In this document: piece after piece, positions 51,744 to 60,973 of the stretch
Layout of the letters: every line of letters starts with the position of its first letter
Position numbering within the stretch: position 1 is the stretch's first letter
Source of the DNA: Spartobacteria bacterium
GTDB lineage: Bacteria > Verrucomicrobiota > Verrucomicrobiia > Chthoniobacterales > UBA10450
DNA: 64,000 bases
Reading direction: 5' to 3'
Assembly (NCBI GenBank): GCA_003169975.1
Contig: PNAA01000047.1
Location: 1 to 64,000 of the forward strand
Position numbers and translations under genes: made by a program
Notes under the pieces: generated by a model
Database searches by the model: none
What the model saw: the letters and a program-made list of their open reading frames with translations, nothing else
What the model was told of the DNA's origin: nothing

Positions 51744-53617
51744 GCGAGCCGCGAATCCGAAAGCCGAAGCAGTCTTTCTGGACCACCATCCGCATTGGGT
51801 GGGGTCCTTATCGACGGCTCTTTGCCTATGCCATGCCGTATAAGATGCGGCTCATCCTTGGCTTAGGTTTTGGCTTCCTCGCCGGCTTTATCACCTCGCT
51901 CATGCCGCTCGTCCTGGCACGTGTCGCCAGCGTCGTTTTCCAAGGAGCCACGCCCTCACCGACCACCCTCGCGACCCATCCGGAGTTGATGGACAAAGGG
52001 CCGCCGATTAATTCCCTCGTCCTGCTTTGCCTCGCCATTCCGGCCGTGATGATCGCGCGCAGTCTCTGCGGCTACGTCAACACCTACTACATGACCTGGG
52101 TGAGCGCGAAAGTGCTGACCGACATCCGCACCCAGCTCTTTGGAAAGATGCTGAGCCACTCGATGGATTTCTTTAACAAGATGCACTCGGGCTTTCTCAT
52201 TTCTCGCATCACGAACGATACCCAGATGATGCAGTCGGCGCTTTCCAGCGTCAGCAGCGACTTGTTTAAGCAGCCGGTCGCGATCGTCGGCGGCATCAGC
52301 GTGCTGCTTTACATGGATTGGAAGTTCACGCTCGTAACCCTCGTGCTATTCCCCAGCTGTCTCGTGCCGCTCAGCATGTATGGGAAACGCGCCCGCAAAG
52401 CGGTCATTGGTCAGCAGGAACAACTCGGCCAGATGGTCGTGACGATGCAGGAAACGTTCGCCGGTATTCGGGTGGTGAAGTCATTTGCGCGCGAGGAGCA
52501 CCAGGAGAGATCGTTCCGGCGCAGTAACCAGATCCAGTTCGACAACTCGATGCGCATTACTCGTTCGATGGAAGCTGTCTCCCCGCTCGTCGAGTCGATC
52601 GCCGCGATCGGGGTCGGCTTCGCCCTGCTCTACGTCTACTTTGCGCAGCTTCCCGCGGCGAAATTCATGGCTCTCATCGCGGGCATTTTTCTCCTCTACG
52701 ATCCGATCAAGACGCTCAGCCGCATCCACATCACGATGCAACGCTCTATTCAGGCGACGGTGGAGATTTTTCGCATCCTCGATTCCGACTCGAGTGTGCA
52801 GGACAAGCCCGACGCGCTGGCGCTTGCCTCCTCGAAGGGCGCGCTCGATTTGGAGCACGTCACCTTCCGCTACGCCGGCGGGATCGATGACGCGTTAAAG
52901 GACTTCAGCCTCAAGCTCGAACCCGGCAAGAGTTACGCCCTCGTCGGCGCGAGTGGAGCGGGCAAGAGCACCATCCTTTCCCTGATTTTGCGCCTTTACG
53001 ATCCAACGAGCGGCGTGGTGCGGATCGATGGCCGCGATCTGCGCTCGGTCACGCAGAAATCGCTGCGCCAACAAATCGGTCTCGTTTCTCAGGAAACCTT
53101 CCTTTTCCACGACACCATCTTTACCAACATCCAGTTCGGCCGGCTTGATGCGACCGCAGATGAAATCTACGCCGCGGCCAAAACCGCTTACGCGCACGAC
53201 TTCATCATGGCGCAACCGCATGGCTATCAGACCATCATTGGCGATAAGGGATGTCTCCTCTCCGGCGGCCAGCAGCAGCGGATCGCGATCGCGCGCGCCT
53301 TGCTTAAGAATGCGCCCATCCTGCTCCTCGACGAAGCCACCTCCGCGCTCGATTCCGAATCGGAGCAACAAATTCAGCTCGCCCTCGAGCACCTCGCCGA
53401 AGGCCGCACCGTGATCGCGATTGCGCATCGGCTCTCCACCATTTTGTCCGCCGACCAGATCGTGGTGATGGAGAAAGGCCGGATCAAAGAAATCGGCACG
53501 CACGCGGAGTTGCTCGAGAATTCCAGCTACTATCGGCGCCTCTACGACCTGCAGTTCAACCGCAATCCCGAAGAGCCGGGCGCGGAAGTGGAATTGCTCG
53601 CGGAAGCAACCGTGTGA
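51740..53617 (+). CDS. MsbA-like ABC transporter (fused permease-ATPase)
   Basis: A 625-residue half-transporter that would act as a dimer to flip a lipid or glycolipid across the inner membrane. Six helices in the first ~330 residues (MRLILGLGFGFLAGFITSLMP and so on), then the ATPase: Walker A GASGAGKST, Q-loop VSQETFLF, signature LSGGQQQR, Walker B ILLLDEATSALD and H-loop IAIAHRLS. The start at 51740 overlaps the previous stop (ATGA); a much longer frame upstream is antisense to nothing but overlaps the GT9 gene and was rejected. MsbA is the closest named role. Confidence 0.92.
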   Translation: MSEPRIRKPKQSFWTTIRIGWGPYRRLFAYAMPYKMRLILGLGFGFLAGFITSLMPLVLARVASVVFQGATPSPTTLATHPELMDKGPPINSLVLLCLAIPAVMIARSLCGYVNTYYMTWVSAKVLTDIRTQLFGKMLSHSMDFFNKMHSGFLISRITNDTQMMQSALSSVSSDLFKQPVAIVGGISVLLYMDWKFTLVTLVLFPSCLVPLSMYGKRARKAVIGQQEQLGQMVVTMQETFAGIRVVKSFAREEHQERSFRRSNQIQFDNSMRITRSMEAVSPLVESIAAIGVGFALLYVYFAQLPAAKFMALIAGIFLLYDPIKTLSRIHITMQRSIQATVEIFRILDSDSSVQDKPDALALASSKGALDLEHVTFRYAGGIDDALKDFSLKLEPGKSYALVGASGAGKSTILSLILRLYDPTSGVVRIDGRDLRSVTQKSLRQQIGLVSQETFLFHDTIFTNIQFGRLDATADEIYAAAKTAYAHDFIMAQPHGYQTIIGDKGCLLSGGQQQRIAIARALLKNAPILLLDEATSALDSESEQQIQLALEHLAEGRTVIAIAHRLSTILSADQIVVMEKGRIKEIGTHAELLENSSYYRRLYDLQFNRNPEEPGAEVELLAEATV

Positions 53618-53768
53618 TGCGGTCACCCCGGCCGGGGTCACCGCCCCCGGCTACAAGGGCGCGATCACTCGCTCGCCTTCCCCGTCTCCCTTCCCTGCCG
53701 ATATATCGGACGGGCGTGCAACCGATAACACACTCCACCGCCCAAGCAGCCGCCGTCGATCGGCGCCT

Positions 53769-54266
53769 TCATTTCACGAGCACTGGATGAAGTTGCAATT
53801 GGGCGGGTCGCTCGGGCAAAGCCACCCAACTGCGGCAACCACCGTAGGATTTGTTATTCGGAAAACGCCAGACGGGATCGAGCTTAAAGACCCGCACAAA
53901 AGCCACGTGCACTCCCGGCGCGCGATCGAAATCAAAACGCTCCCAGACCACGCTCTCGCGCAAGATGTGGCGAGGCTCCAAAGCGCGCACTTCCTCCCAA
54001 TCGGTGAGGACACGCGTCTCTTCGACCTTCGCCAAAAAACGAATCTCGATCTCGTCGGGATGGGGTTCCGGCAGGTCCGCGTCGAGGAGCCGGGTGCGGG
54101 TTAGTTGCTCGTGAAAAAACGTCGGGAAAAGAAAGAACTCCCGATGCCGAAAAGCAAATCCATCGCGCCCCTCGGCGATGCCGCCTTTGCGGATGATGAT
54201 CGTCTGCCGCCCCGCCCCCAGTGCCTTGCAGACGAGCGCCCATTCCTTGAAACCGATGCTTTGCAT
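53769..54266 (-). CDS. DUF1802-family protein
   Basis: A 165-residue cytoplasmic protein opening IGFKEWALVCKALGAGRQTIIIRKGGIAEG and FRHREFFLFPTFFHEQ, the DUF1802 pattern. Function unknown. It is divergent from the PHP gene with a ~30-base spacer, an arrangement that suggests shared control. About 150 bases separate it from msbA on the other side and contain a small GC palindrome (ccccggccgggg near 53626) only. Confidence 0.82.
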   Translation of the reverse strand: MQSIGFKEWALVCKALGAGRQTIIIRKGGIAEGRDGFAFRHREFFLFPTFFHEQLTRTRLLDADLPEPHPDEIEIRFLAKVEETRVLTDWEEVRALEPRHILRESVVWERFDFDRAPGVHVAFVRVFKLDPVWRFPNNKSYGGCRSWVALPERPAQLQLHPVLVK

Positions 54267-54295
54267 TTCGCGGCTCGCAAACTACGCTCCCGCCG

Positions 54296-55024
54296 ATGGC
54301 GTTCAAGATCGACCTGCACACGCATTCGTTCTTCTCCGGCGACGGCGTCTCCAGCCCCGAGGAGAATATCGCCTCCGCCAAAGCGAAAGGACTCGCCGGC
54401 TTCGCCCTCACCGATCACAACACGAACAACGGAGTGACCTACCTCCTCGAGAAGGGGCTGATGCGTGAGGACGGGATGCCGGTGGACAATTTTCTCATCA
54501 TCCCCGGCGTCGAAGTGACAACGGCAGAAGGCCATCTCCTCTCCATCGGCGCCTCGCTGCCGTATCTGAAAGGGCGACCGGCACTCGAAGTGTGCGACCT
54601 CATTCATGAGCGCGGCGGGCTCGCCATCCCGCCGCATCCGTATGATTTGTTTCGCGCCGGGATCCGTTTCTCAGCGCTCGAGAAGTTGCCGATCGACGCC
54701 CTCGAGGTTTTCAATGCCGCGACCACCCTGCGCCGCTATAATCGCTATGCTTTCAAATACGCGCAGGTCCGCGGATTGCCGATGACGGCGGCGAGCGACG
54801 CGCATCATCACGCTGCGATCGGAACGGCCTACACCATCCTGAACACGGAAGATTTTTCGGTCCGCGGCATTCTGGCCCAGATTTTGAAAAGCAACGAGCT
54901 GAACCGGGAATACCTCACGCCGAAGGACAGCGTGCGCAAAACCTGGAATAATTGGATGCGCCTGCGCCGGCGCAAGACGCTGCCGACCAAGCCGGCGGCC
55001 GGAGTATCCAAAAACGGCGGCTAA
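54296..55024 (+). CDS. PHP-domain metal-dependent phosphoesterase
   Basis: A 242-residue PHP protein of the TrpH/YciV type. Metal-binding motifs: IDLHTHSFFSGDG, FALTDHNTNNG, PHPYDLF and SDAHHHAAIG. Related enzymes hydrolyse nucleoside 3',5'-bisphosphates or short RNA 5' ends; the substrate here is not decided. It is 30 bases from the divergent DUF1802 gene and ends ahead of a palindromic repeat and terminator-like hairpin. Confidence 0.88.
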   Translation: MAFKIDLHTHSFFSGDGVSSPEENIASAKAKGLAGFALTDHNTNNGVTYLLEKGLMREDGMPVDNFLIIPGVEVTTAEGHLLSIGASLPYLKGRPALEVCDLIHERGGLAIPPHPYDLFRAGIRFSALEKLPIDALEVFNAATTLRRYNRYAFKYAQVRGLPMTAASDAHHHAAIGTAYTILNTEDFSVRGILAQILKSNELNREYLTPKDSVRKTWNNWMRLRRRKTLPTKPAAGVSKNGG

Positions 55025-55030
55025 GAAAAT

Positions 55031-55104
55031 GTGGGAGGCGCCTTTGTGCCTCGAGGGGGAGAGAGCAGCCACGCCGCCGATCGCCGCACAAAGGCGGCTC
55101 CCAC
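55031..55104. repeat. REP-like inverted repeat, GTGGGAGG family
   Basis: Left arm gtgggaggcgcctttgtgcc (55031-55050) and right arm gccgcacaaaggcggctcccac (55083-55104) pair with a few mismatches. It is a diverged copy of the element at 41586-41661. Its right edge abuts the octamer-built hairpin. Confidence 0.88.
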
Positions 55105-55128
55105 GTTAGGGTCTCACCTTCCCTAACG
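55104..55128. terminator. Octamer-pair hairpin between convergent genes
   Basis: CGTTAGGG (55104-55111) and CCCTAACG (55121-55128) form a perfect 8-bp stem with a 9-base loop. Both arms are one-base variants of the dispersed octamer. It lies after the PHP gene and contains the TAG stop of the convergent yyaL-like gene. No T-run follows, so terminator strength is uncertain. Confidence 0.65.
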
Positions 55129-57300
55129 ACTCAAAAGTTTGCGCAGCTCCTCCCGCGTCGTGACCGGCGCCTTGCAGGTGAAGTTTTCGCAAACGTAAGC
55201 CGCCGCCTTGTCGTCGACCGGTTTCATCTCCTTCATTTCCTCCAGTTTCCCCGCGAGGAATTTCTGGCCTTCGCCGCCATCGGCCAGGAGCACGATCGTG
55301 TCCGGCAGGTAATGCCGGTGCACTTCCTCGATCAGCTCGCGCGTCTCGGGCGCCCCGGCTTGCCCGGCGATGATAATCTGTTTTGGTTTCGTTAGGCTGA
55401 AATCGAGCGCGACTAGCAGCTGCGGCATGGCGCTTGGAAAATGATCGAGGCTCGCGCCAAAGGCGGCGATCGTTTTCTCCCCGCGAGCGCGCAGTTCATT
55501 GGAATCGCGGATCTGCGCGAGCCGCAGCAAATTCAACGCCGCAATCGAACTCGGGGCCGGCTCCGCGTTGTCGTTGTCTTCCTTCAGCCGGAGCAGGATG
55601 CTCGGATCGTCGCCCGTGCTGCCAAAGTAGCCCCCCTTCTTGTCGTCCCAGAAGAGCCGATCCTGGGTCGCCTGCAATTGCTCTGCCAGCTGAAGCCACT
55701 GCACGTCGAACGAGGCTTCGTAGAGGTCGAGCAGGCCTTGGATGTAAAAAGCGTAGTCTTCCGCGAAACCGCCGATACCGGACGGGCCGCCGCGATAGCT
55801 GCGCACCAGGGTCTGCGCCTTTTCGTCGTAAAGTTTTGACCTCACGAAATCGGCGGCGCGGGTGGCGGCCTCGAGATAGGCCGTGTCGCCCAGGACCTGC
55901 GCCGCGCGCGCAAAAGCGGAAATCATCAGCCCGTTCCAGGCAGTGATGATCTTGTCGTCGAGATGTGGTCGCGGCCGTTTTGCACGCTCTTCCAGCAGGG
56001 TCGCGCGGCGGTAGCGCATCGACTCGTCGACGTCCATCTCACTTTTTCCAAAATGCTTGGCCGTCTCGACGAAGGTCTGCCGCTCATAGAGGATGTTTTT
56101 GCCCTTGAATTCTCCCTGTGGGTCGCTCCCCTCGGGCGCGTTGCCGTCCGCCTCCACGCCGTATTGGTAATCGAAGAGCTCGCCATACTCGCCCAGCGCC
56201 TCATCGATCTCCTGCTTCGTCCAGACGTAGAACGCGCCCTCCGCCTTCTCGCTGCCGCCCGCGGTCGTTAGGCTATCAGCATCCTCGGCCGAATAAAATC
56301 CGCCGCCCGGATCGGTCATGTCGCGCCGCACATAGTCGAGCGTGTCGCGCGCGATTCCCTCGTAACGCAGATCGCCCGTGATCTGGTAGGCGTCGAGATA
56401 GGAACTGGCCAGTTGCGCCTGGTCGTAGAGCATTTTCTCGAAGTGCGGGACGCGCCACGCCGCGTCGACCGAGTAGCGATGGAACCCGCCGCCGAGTTGG
56501 TCGTGAATTCCACCGGCAGCCATTTTGCGCAGGGTGAACAATCCCATCCCGAGCGCCGCCTCGCCCGCCTCCGAGCCCGGGGCAGAGCGATGATAAACGT
56601 GGAAAAGAAAATTGAGCGTGACCGGTCGCGGGAATTTCGGAGCGCCGCCGAATCCGCCCTCCCGCGCATCGTAACCGCGGGCAATTTGTTGATAGGCCGC
56701 CTCGATGACTTTCGCGTTTGCTTTCCCCGGCTTTTCCGCCGACGTGTTCGCGGAGTGGGCCAGCGCGGCGATGATTTGGTCGCCGCTCTGGCTGATCTTG
56801 GCGCGATCGCCTTCCCATGCATCCGCGATGCGGTGGAGCACCTTCATAAAACCTGGCTGTCCGTAACGATCTTCCGGCGGAAAATAAGTGCCGCCGACAA
56901 ACGGTTTCAGCCCCGGGGTCAACCAGACATTGAGCGGCCAGCCGCCGCCGCCGGTCGTCGCCTGGACAAAAGTCATGTAAACGCGATCGACATCCGGGCG
57001 TTCTTCGCGGTCGACCTTGATGTTGACGAAGTGCGCGTTCATCACCGCGGCGACTTCTTCGTTCTCAAACGATTCTCGCTCCATCACGTGGCACCAGTGG
57101 CAGGTGGAGTAACCGATCGAGAGAAAAATCGGCTTCTTCTCGCGGCGCGCCTTGGCGAAGGCCTCCTCGCCCCACGGATACCAATCGACCGGATTGTGCG
57201 CGTGCTGGAGCAGGTAAGGTGATTTCTCGCGCGCGAGCCGGTTGGTGTGCTCGACATGCGCCGGCGGCGCGTCGGCAACGGCGGGCGGAGTCGGTGTCAC
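55123..57300 (-). CDS. Thioredoxin-domain protein, YyaL/DUF255 (SSP411-like)
   Basis: A 725-residue protein. The N-terminal DUF255 thioredoxin-like domain has [27 protein letters not shown] and the active-site-like [15 protein letters not shown]. The rest is an (alpha/alpha)6-barrel like N-acyl-glucosamine epimerases ([29 protein letters not shown]). Family members have no firmly proven reaction. The start is GTG at 57300. Two exact octamers encode S-L-T. Its stop codon is part of the hairpin formed by two octamer variants. Confidence 0.93.
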   Translation of the reverse strand: MTPTPPAVADAPPAHVEHTNRLAREKSPYLLQHAHNPVDWYPWGEEAFAKARREKKPIFLSIGYSTCHWCHVMERESFENEEVAAVMNAHFVNIKVDREERPDVDRVYMTFVQATTGGGGWPLNVWLTPGLKPFVGGTYFPPEDRYGQPGFMKVLHRIADAWEGDRAKISQSGDQIIAALAHSANTSAEKPGKANAKVIEAAYQQIARGYDAREGGFGGAPKFPRPVTLNFLFHVYHRSAPGSEAGEAALGMGLFTLRKMAAGGIHDQLGGGFHRYSVDAAWRVPHFEKMLYDQAQLASSYLDAYQITGDLRYEGIARDTLDYVRRDMTDPGGGFYSAEDADSLTTAGGSEKAEGAFYVWTKQEIDEALGEYGELFDYQYGVEADGNAPEGSDPQGEFKGKNILYERQTFVETAKHFGKSEMDVDESMRYRRATLLEERAKRPRPHLDDKIITAWNGLMISAFARAAQVLGDTAYLEAATRAADFVRSKLYDEKAQTLVRSYRGGPSGIGGFAEDYAFYIQGLLDLYEASFDVQWLQLAEQLQATQDRLFWDDKKGGYFGSTGDDPSILLRLKEDNDNAEPAPSSIAALNLLRLAQIRDSNELRARGEKTIAAFGASLDHFPSAMPQLLVALDFSLTKPKQIIIAGQAGAPETRELIEEVHRHYLPDTIVLLADGGEGQKFLAGKLEEMKEMKPVDDKAAAYVCENFTCKAPVTTREELRKLLSR

Positions 57301-57422
57301 ATCCTATCCTACCGAAAAAGCGCCGGCACGCGAAAGCGCAGGATCGGACGGACCCGGAGGACGGAGCTTGCCTAACGAAATGGAACCGGCAGGCGACGGA
57401 AGAATGTGCTTCAGTTGCTCCT

Positions 57423-58160
57423 GTGGCCGCAGAGCATCTCGCACTTCTCTTCCTTGCCATCGGGATCGTCGCCTTCCTCTACTCCTCGGTCGGTCACGCC
57501 GGCGCTTCGGGTTACATCGCCGTCATGACCCTGCTCGGTCTCGCGCCGGCAACGATTCGCCCGACCGCGCTGATCCTCAATATCCTGGTCGCGTCGATCG
57601 GCTCGATTCAATTTGCGCGGGCCGGTTATTTTCGCTGGGCCTTATTCTGGCCCTTCGCGTTACTCTCGATTCCGGCGGCTTATCTCGGCGGTTATCTGCA
57701 ATTGCCGGTGTCGCTGCTGCGCATTCTGATCGGGCTGGTTTTGCTTTTCTCCGCCGTGCGTTTGTTCTTTCGCCGCAGCGATCCTGAGGATCTCCAGTCT
57801 CCCGCGCCACCGGCGGCGATCGGCATCGGGGCCATGATTGGCCTTCTCTCCGGCTTGACGGGAACAGGGGGTGGAATCTTCCTCACCCCGGCGCTGCTTT
57901 TTTTTCGTTGGGCCCGCATTCGCGAGGCGGCGGCGGTTTCGGCGCCCTTCATTCTCGTGAACTCGATCGCCGGCCTCGCTGGTTATTTCATCGCGAACCG
58001 GTCCGTTTCTTCGCTCGGTCTGGTGCTGTCCGGGGCCGCGATCATTGGCGGCACGGCCGGTTCTCATTTCGGGAGCCGGAGATTTCCTGTGCGCACGATT
58101 TCGCTCGTCCTGGCGATCGTCCTGGTGATTGCAGGACTGAAACTAATTTCCAGCGGGTAA
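57423..58160 (+). CDS. TSUP (TauE/SafE) family membrane transporter
   Basis: A 245-residue protein with about seven to eight helices, TSUP family (sulfite or organosulfonate export or uptake). Helices include LALLFLAIGIVAFLYSSVGHAGASGYIAVM and IGAMIGLLSGLTGTGGGIFLTPALL, the repeated glycine-rich signatures. No ATG precedes the first helix; GTG 57423 is the best start, though an open frame reaches back to 57219. Its end overlaps the convergent DUF309 gene by 18 bases. The transported anion is unknown. Confidence 0.85.
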   Translation: MAAEHLALLFLAIGIVAFLYSSVGHAGASGYIAVMTLLGLAPATIRPTALILNILVASIGSIQFARAGYFRWALFWPFALLSIPAAYLGGYLQLPVSLLRILIGLVLLFSAVRLFFRRSDPEDLQSPAPPAAIGIGAMIGLLSGLTGTGGGIFLTPALLFFRWARIREAAAVSAPFILVNSIAGLAGYFIANRSVSSLGLVLSGAAIIGGTAGSHFGSRRFPVRTISLVLAIVLVIAGLKLISSG

Positions 58161-58676
58161 CAATTGCAAACGCGGCGCTGTTGCGGGCGACCAGGGATTC
58201 GCGCGGTAGTGGCCTTCCATGATCGCGTTCGTCTGCGCGCCCAGGAGCGCGAGCAATTCAGACACGTCCAGCCGATGTCGCATGGGCGCGAAGGGGAGCA
58301 AATTTTTTCCCGCCAGTCGAAACAAACGCACCGCCGGGTACATCCGGCGCCCATCCTTCGGGTGGTTCGGACGCGCATATTGCTTCTGCAAATGCACAAA
58401 CCCGCCCGCCGCCTGGATCAAACCCTTGAAATAATTCGCATCCTCCGACTCGGTCTGCAGCCAAAGATGCTCGAGCACGTCGTGCGCTTCGTAATAGCGC
58501 TGCTCGTTCCAGCAACGAAAGAAGCCGAGGTAGCAGGGATGCTGCGCGATCTCGTCCCTCGCCTGCTCCGCCGGCGCGCCGCTCAACTCGCCCACCAACC
58601 GGGAAATTCTTTGGCCTTTGTTCACAGAAAAGCTTAGTCTCGTTTCGGCAGAGATGACCGGCAACCGAGCATGCAT
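58143..58676 (-). CDS. DUF309 protein
   Basis: A 177-residue protein from ATG 58676. The DUF309 core is FFRCWNEQRYYEAHDVLEHLWLQTESEDANYFKGLIQAAGGFVHLQK, with the conserved EAHDVLEHLW helix that probably binds a metal. Function unknown. A longer frame to 59000 is antisense to the CNNM gene and was rejected. It is divergent from the CNNM pair with about 45 bases between. Confidence 0.87.
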   Translation of the reverse strand: MHARLPVISAETRLSFSVNKGQRISRLVGELSGAPAEQARDEIAQHPCYLGFFRCWNEQRYYEAHDVLEHLWLQTESEDANYFKGLIQAAGGFVHLQKQYARPNHPKDGRRMYPAVRLFRLAGKNLLPFAPMRHRLDVSELLALLGAQTNAIMEGHYRANPWSPATAPRLQLLPAGN

Positions 58677-58721
58677 TGTTTTTCCAACGGAGGCTGGTAT
58701 GCACCCGGCCGCGGGTGACGG

Positions 58722-60014
58722 ATGACGGCGGTCGGGCTCACTCTTCTCCTTGCCGCGATCGTTCTCCTGATTTCCTGCTCGGCGCTTTTCTCGGGCTTGG
58801 AAACGGCGCTTTTTGCGCTGAAAAGTCACCAGATTCAGCGCTTGCAGGAGCAACATCCTTCGCTCGCCGATTTCCTCCGGACCTTCCGCGAAAATCCGCG
58901 CCGCGTCCTCAACGTCCTCCTCCTGGGCGACGCGCTCGTCAACGTCCCCCTGGTCATTCTTTGCCTCATTCTCATTTGGGAAGGCCCGCTCGCCGGGCAT
59001 TTACCGGCCTGGATCGCCGCGCTCGCGATTTTCGCCGTCGTCGTCCTGCTCTGCGATCTGATTCCAAAACTGCTCGCCCTCTCGAGCGCCTACCGGCTCT
59101 CGGCCGTCGGCGTCTTCACCCTCAAAGCCATGATGCCGTTGCTCGACCGCGTCGGGGAGCTACTCGAAAACGCCAGCACCGCGGTCATTGATCGGCTCAC
59201 GCCAGCGCAGTTGCGAGCGCGGCCGCGGATGAGCGACGAGGAGCTCGAGACTCTCGTCGAGATGGGCGAAGCGGAGGGCACGCTGCACGAAGCAGAGGGC
59301 GAGATGATTCAGGAAATCATCAAGCTCGGGGACAAAACGGCCAAGGATTGCATGACGCCGCGGGTCGATACCTTCGCGGTGCCGGACGATTTACCTAACG
59401 AGGAGGCGATCGCGCTCTTCCAGCAGCGGCGACACCGGCGTGTGCCCGTCTACGCCGACACGCCGGACCAGATCGCCGGGATCGTCGACGTGAAGCAATT
59501 CCTGCTCGATCCGTCGCGGCACTACAGCGAGGTGCTCGTCCCGCCGTCGTTCGTCCCGGAGACGATGCGGGCGATGGACTTGTTGCGCAGTTTTCTCTCG
59601 CACCCGCAGGGGCTCGCGATTGTGGTCGACGAGTTTGGCGGGACCGAAGGAATCATCACCCTGGAGGACATTATCGAGGAAATCATCAGCGATGCCGCGC
59701 CGCTGGGCGATGCCGACCTTTACATCGAGCCGCTCGAGAATGGTCGTTTTCTCGTGAGCGGCAATGCGCGGCTCGACGACCTCACTGAACACCTCGGTTT
59801 CGAGCTGATCGCCGACGGCATCGATACCATCGGGGGCTACGTTTTTAACCGGCTCGGCTATCTGCCGAAAGCCGGGGCCACGTTGGAAATCCCGCGTCTC
59901 GCGATCACCGTGCGGCGGGTGAGCCGCAAACGCATCGAGGAAGTGCAACTCGAAAAGACCGTGGCCGTGGCCGTGGCCGGGGAGGATGCGGCAGCCGCCG
60001 ATCCTGGCACATGA
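58722..60014 (+). CDS. CNNM/CorC-type protein (DUF21-CBS-HlyC)
   Basis: A 430-residue membrane protein: DUF21 domain with about four helices (LLLAAIVLLISCSALFSGLETALFAL), a CBS pair (DCMTPRVDTFAVPDDLPNEEAIALF, VYADTPDQIAGIVDVKQFL) and a C-terminal CorC_HlyC domain (DDLTEHLGFELIADGIDTIGGYVFNRLG). Such proteins are linked to magnesium and cobalt efflux. A short tandem gtggccgtggcc encodes VAVAVA near the end. Its stop overlaps the start of a second CNNM gene. Confidence 0.92.
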   Translation: MTAVGLTLLLAAIVLLISCSALFSGLETALFALKSHQIQRLQEQHPSLADFLRTFRENPRRVLNVLLLGDALVNVPLVILCLILIWEGPLAGHLPAWIAALAIFAVVVLLCDLIPKLLALSSAYRLSAVGVFTLKAMMPLLDRVGELLENASTAVIDRLTPAQLRARPRMSDEELETLVEMGEAEGTLHEAEGEMIQEIIKLGDKTAKDCMTPRVDTFAVPDDLPNEEAIALFQQRRHRRVPVYADTPDQIAGIVDVKQFLLDPSRHYSEVLVPPSFVPETMRAMDLLRSFLSHPQGLAIVVDEFGGTEGIITLEDIIEEIISDAAPLGDADLYIEPLENGRFLVSGNARLDDLTEHLGFELIADGIDTIGGYVFNRLGYLPKAGATLEIPRLAITVRRVSRKRIEEVQLEKTVAVAVAGEDAAAADPGT

Positions 60015-60958
60015 TCCCCTGGTTTATTATTTTTTTCTGCGGGGTGGTGTCGTTTGTCTTCGCCGGCATGGAAGCAGGGCTGCTTTCGCTCGACCAGGTG
60101 CGACTGCGCCACCAGGTGAAGCTGCGCAATCGCTCCGCGATCCTCCTCGATCGATTGATGCAAAACCCGGAGCGGCTTCTTGCCACCATCCTGCTGGTGA
60201 CAAATTTTGCCGATATCGCCGGACTGCTCCTGCTTACTCGGCGACTCGTCGCATGGTTAGGCACCAGCGGCTACCTGGTCGCCCTTCTCGTCGCTGGACC
60301 GATTTATCTTTTCCTTCTCGGCGTCCTGCCGAAATCGCTTTTCCGCCGCTTTCCTTATCGCGCGCTCGCTTTCTTTGCCGGTCTCCTCGTCTTCACCTCC
60401 CGTCTCCTTTGGCCGATCCTGGAACTCGGCTCTCAAACCGGTCAGCTCCTTTTCCGCCGCGAAAAAGCACCCCTCCGGCTTTTCGCCGCGCGCGAGGATC
60501 TAAAGCAGCTCGCGGTCGAGAGCGAACGCCAGGGCGCGCTCACCTCGACGGAACGCGCGATGATCCACAACGTGGTCGATTTTCGGACGGTCAAGGTCTC
60601 CGCGGTGATGGTGCCGTTGCCGAAAATCATCTCGGTGCCGCCGGAGACGACCATTCCGCAACTGCTCAAATTGAGTGCGCAAACGGGCGTCGATCGGGTG
60701 CCCGTGATCGCCGGGAACGGGACCGCGCTCGGGCTCGTCAATGTGCTCGACGTCTTGCTCGACCCCACTCCGTCGTGTGAACTGCGCTCCTACATGCGGC
60801 GCATCGTCTCCGCGGCCGAAAACGAATCTGCCTACCGAATTATCCGGCGGCTGCGCGCGGCCCGTCTCACCCTGGCCGCCGTCTTCGACGGAGGCGAAAA
60901 GTTAATTGGGATCGTGACCGTCGAGGATCTCGTCAGGCGCCTGGTTCAGAGCGCCTGA
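60011..60958 (+). CDS. Second CNNM-type protein (DUF21-CBS, lacking the HlyC domain)
   Basis: A 315-residue relative of the preceding gene, starting within its stop (ATGA). The DUF21 part opens MIPWFIIFFCGVVSFVFAGMEAGLLSLDQVRL. The CBS pair includes VSAVMVPLPKIISVPPETTIPQLL and GIVTVEDLVRRLVQS at the C-terminus. It lacks the CorC_HlyC domain of its neighbour. The coupled pair may assemble as a heteromer, an inference from gene order. A near-octamer GGTTAGGC is at 60254. Confidence 0.9.
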   Translation: MIPWFIIFFCGVVSFVFAGMEAGLLSLDQVRLRHQVKLRNRSAILLDRLMQNPERLLATILLVTNFADIAGLLLLTRRLVAWLGTSGYLVALLVAGPIYLFLLGVLPKSLFRRFPYRALAFFAGLLVFTSRLLWPILELGSQTGQLLFRREKAPLRLFAAREDLKQLAVESERQGALTSTERAMIHNVVDFRTVKVSAVMVPLPKIISVPPETTIPQLLKLSAQTGVDRVPVIAGNGTALGLVNVLDVLLDPTPSCELRSYMRRIVSAAENESAYRIIRRLRAARLTLAAVFDGGEKLIGIVTVEDLVRRLVQSA

Positions 60959-60973
60959 TCATGAGCTGGCGCG

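Noticed and set aside
54296-57300. DUF1802-PHP-YyaL region as a defence system
   Set aside because: PHP and DUF255 proteins are common housekeeping families, and no nuclease, sensor or mobile context supports a defence role.
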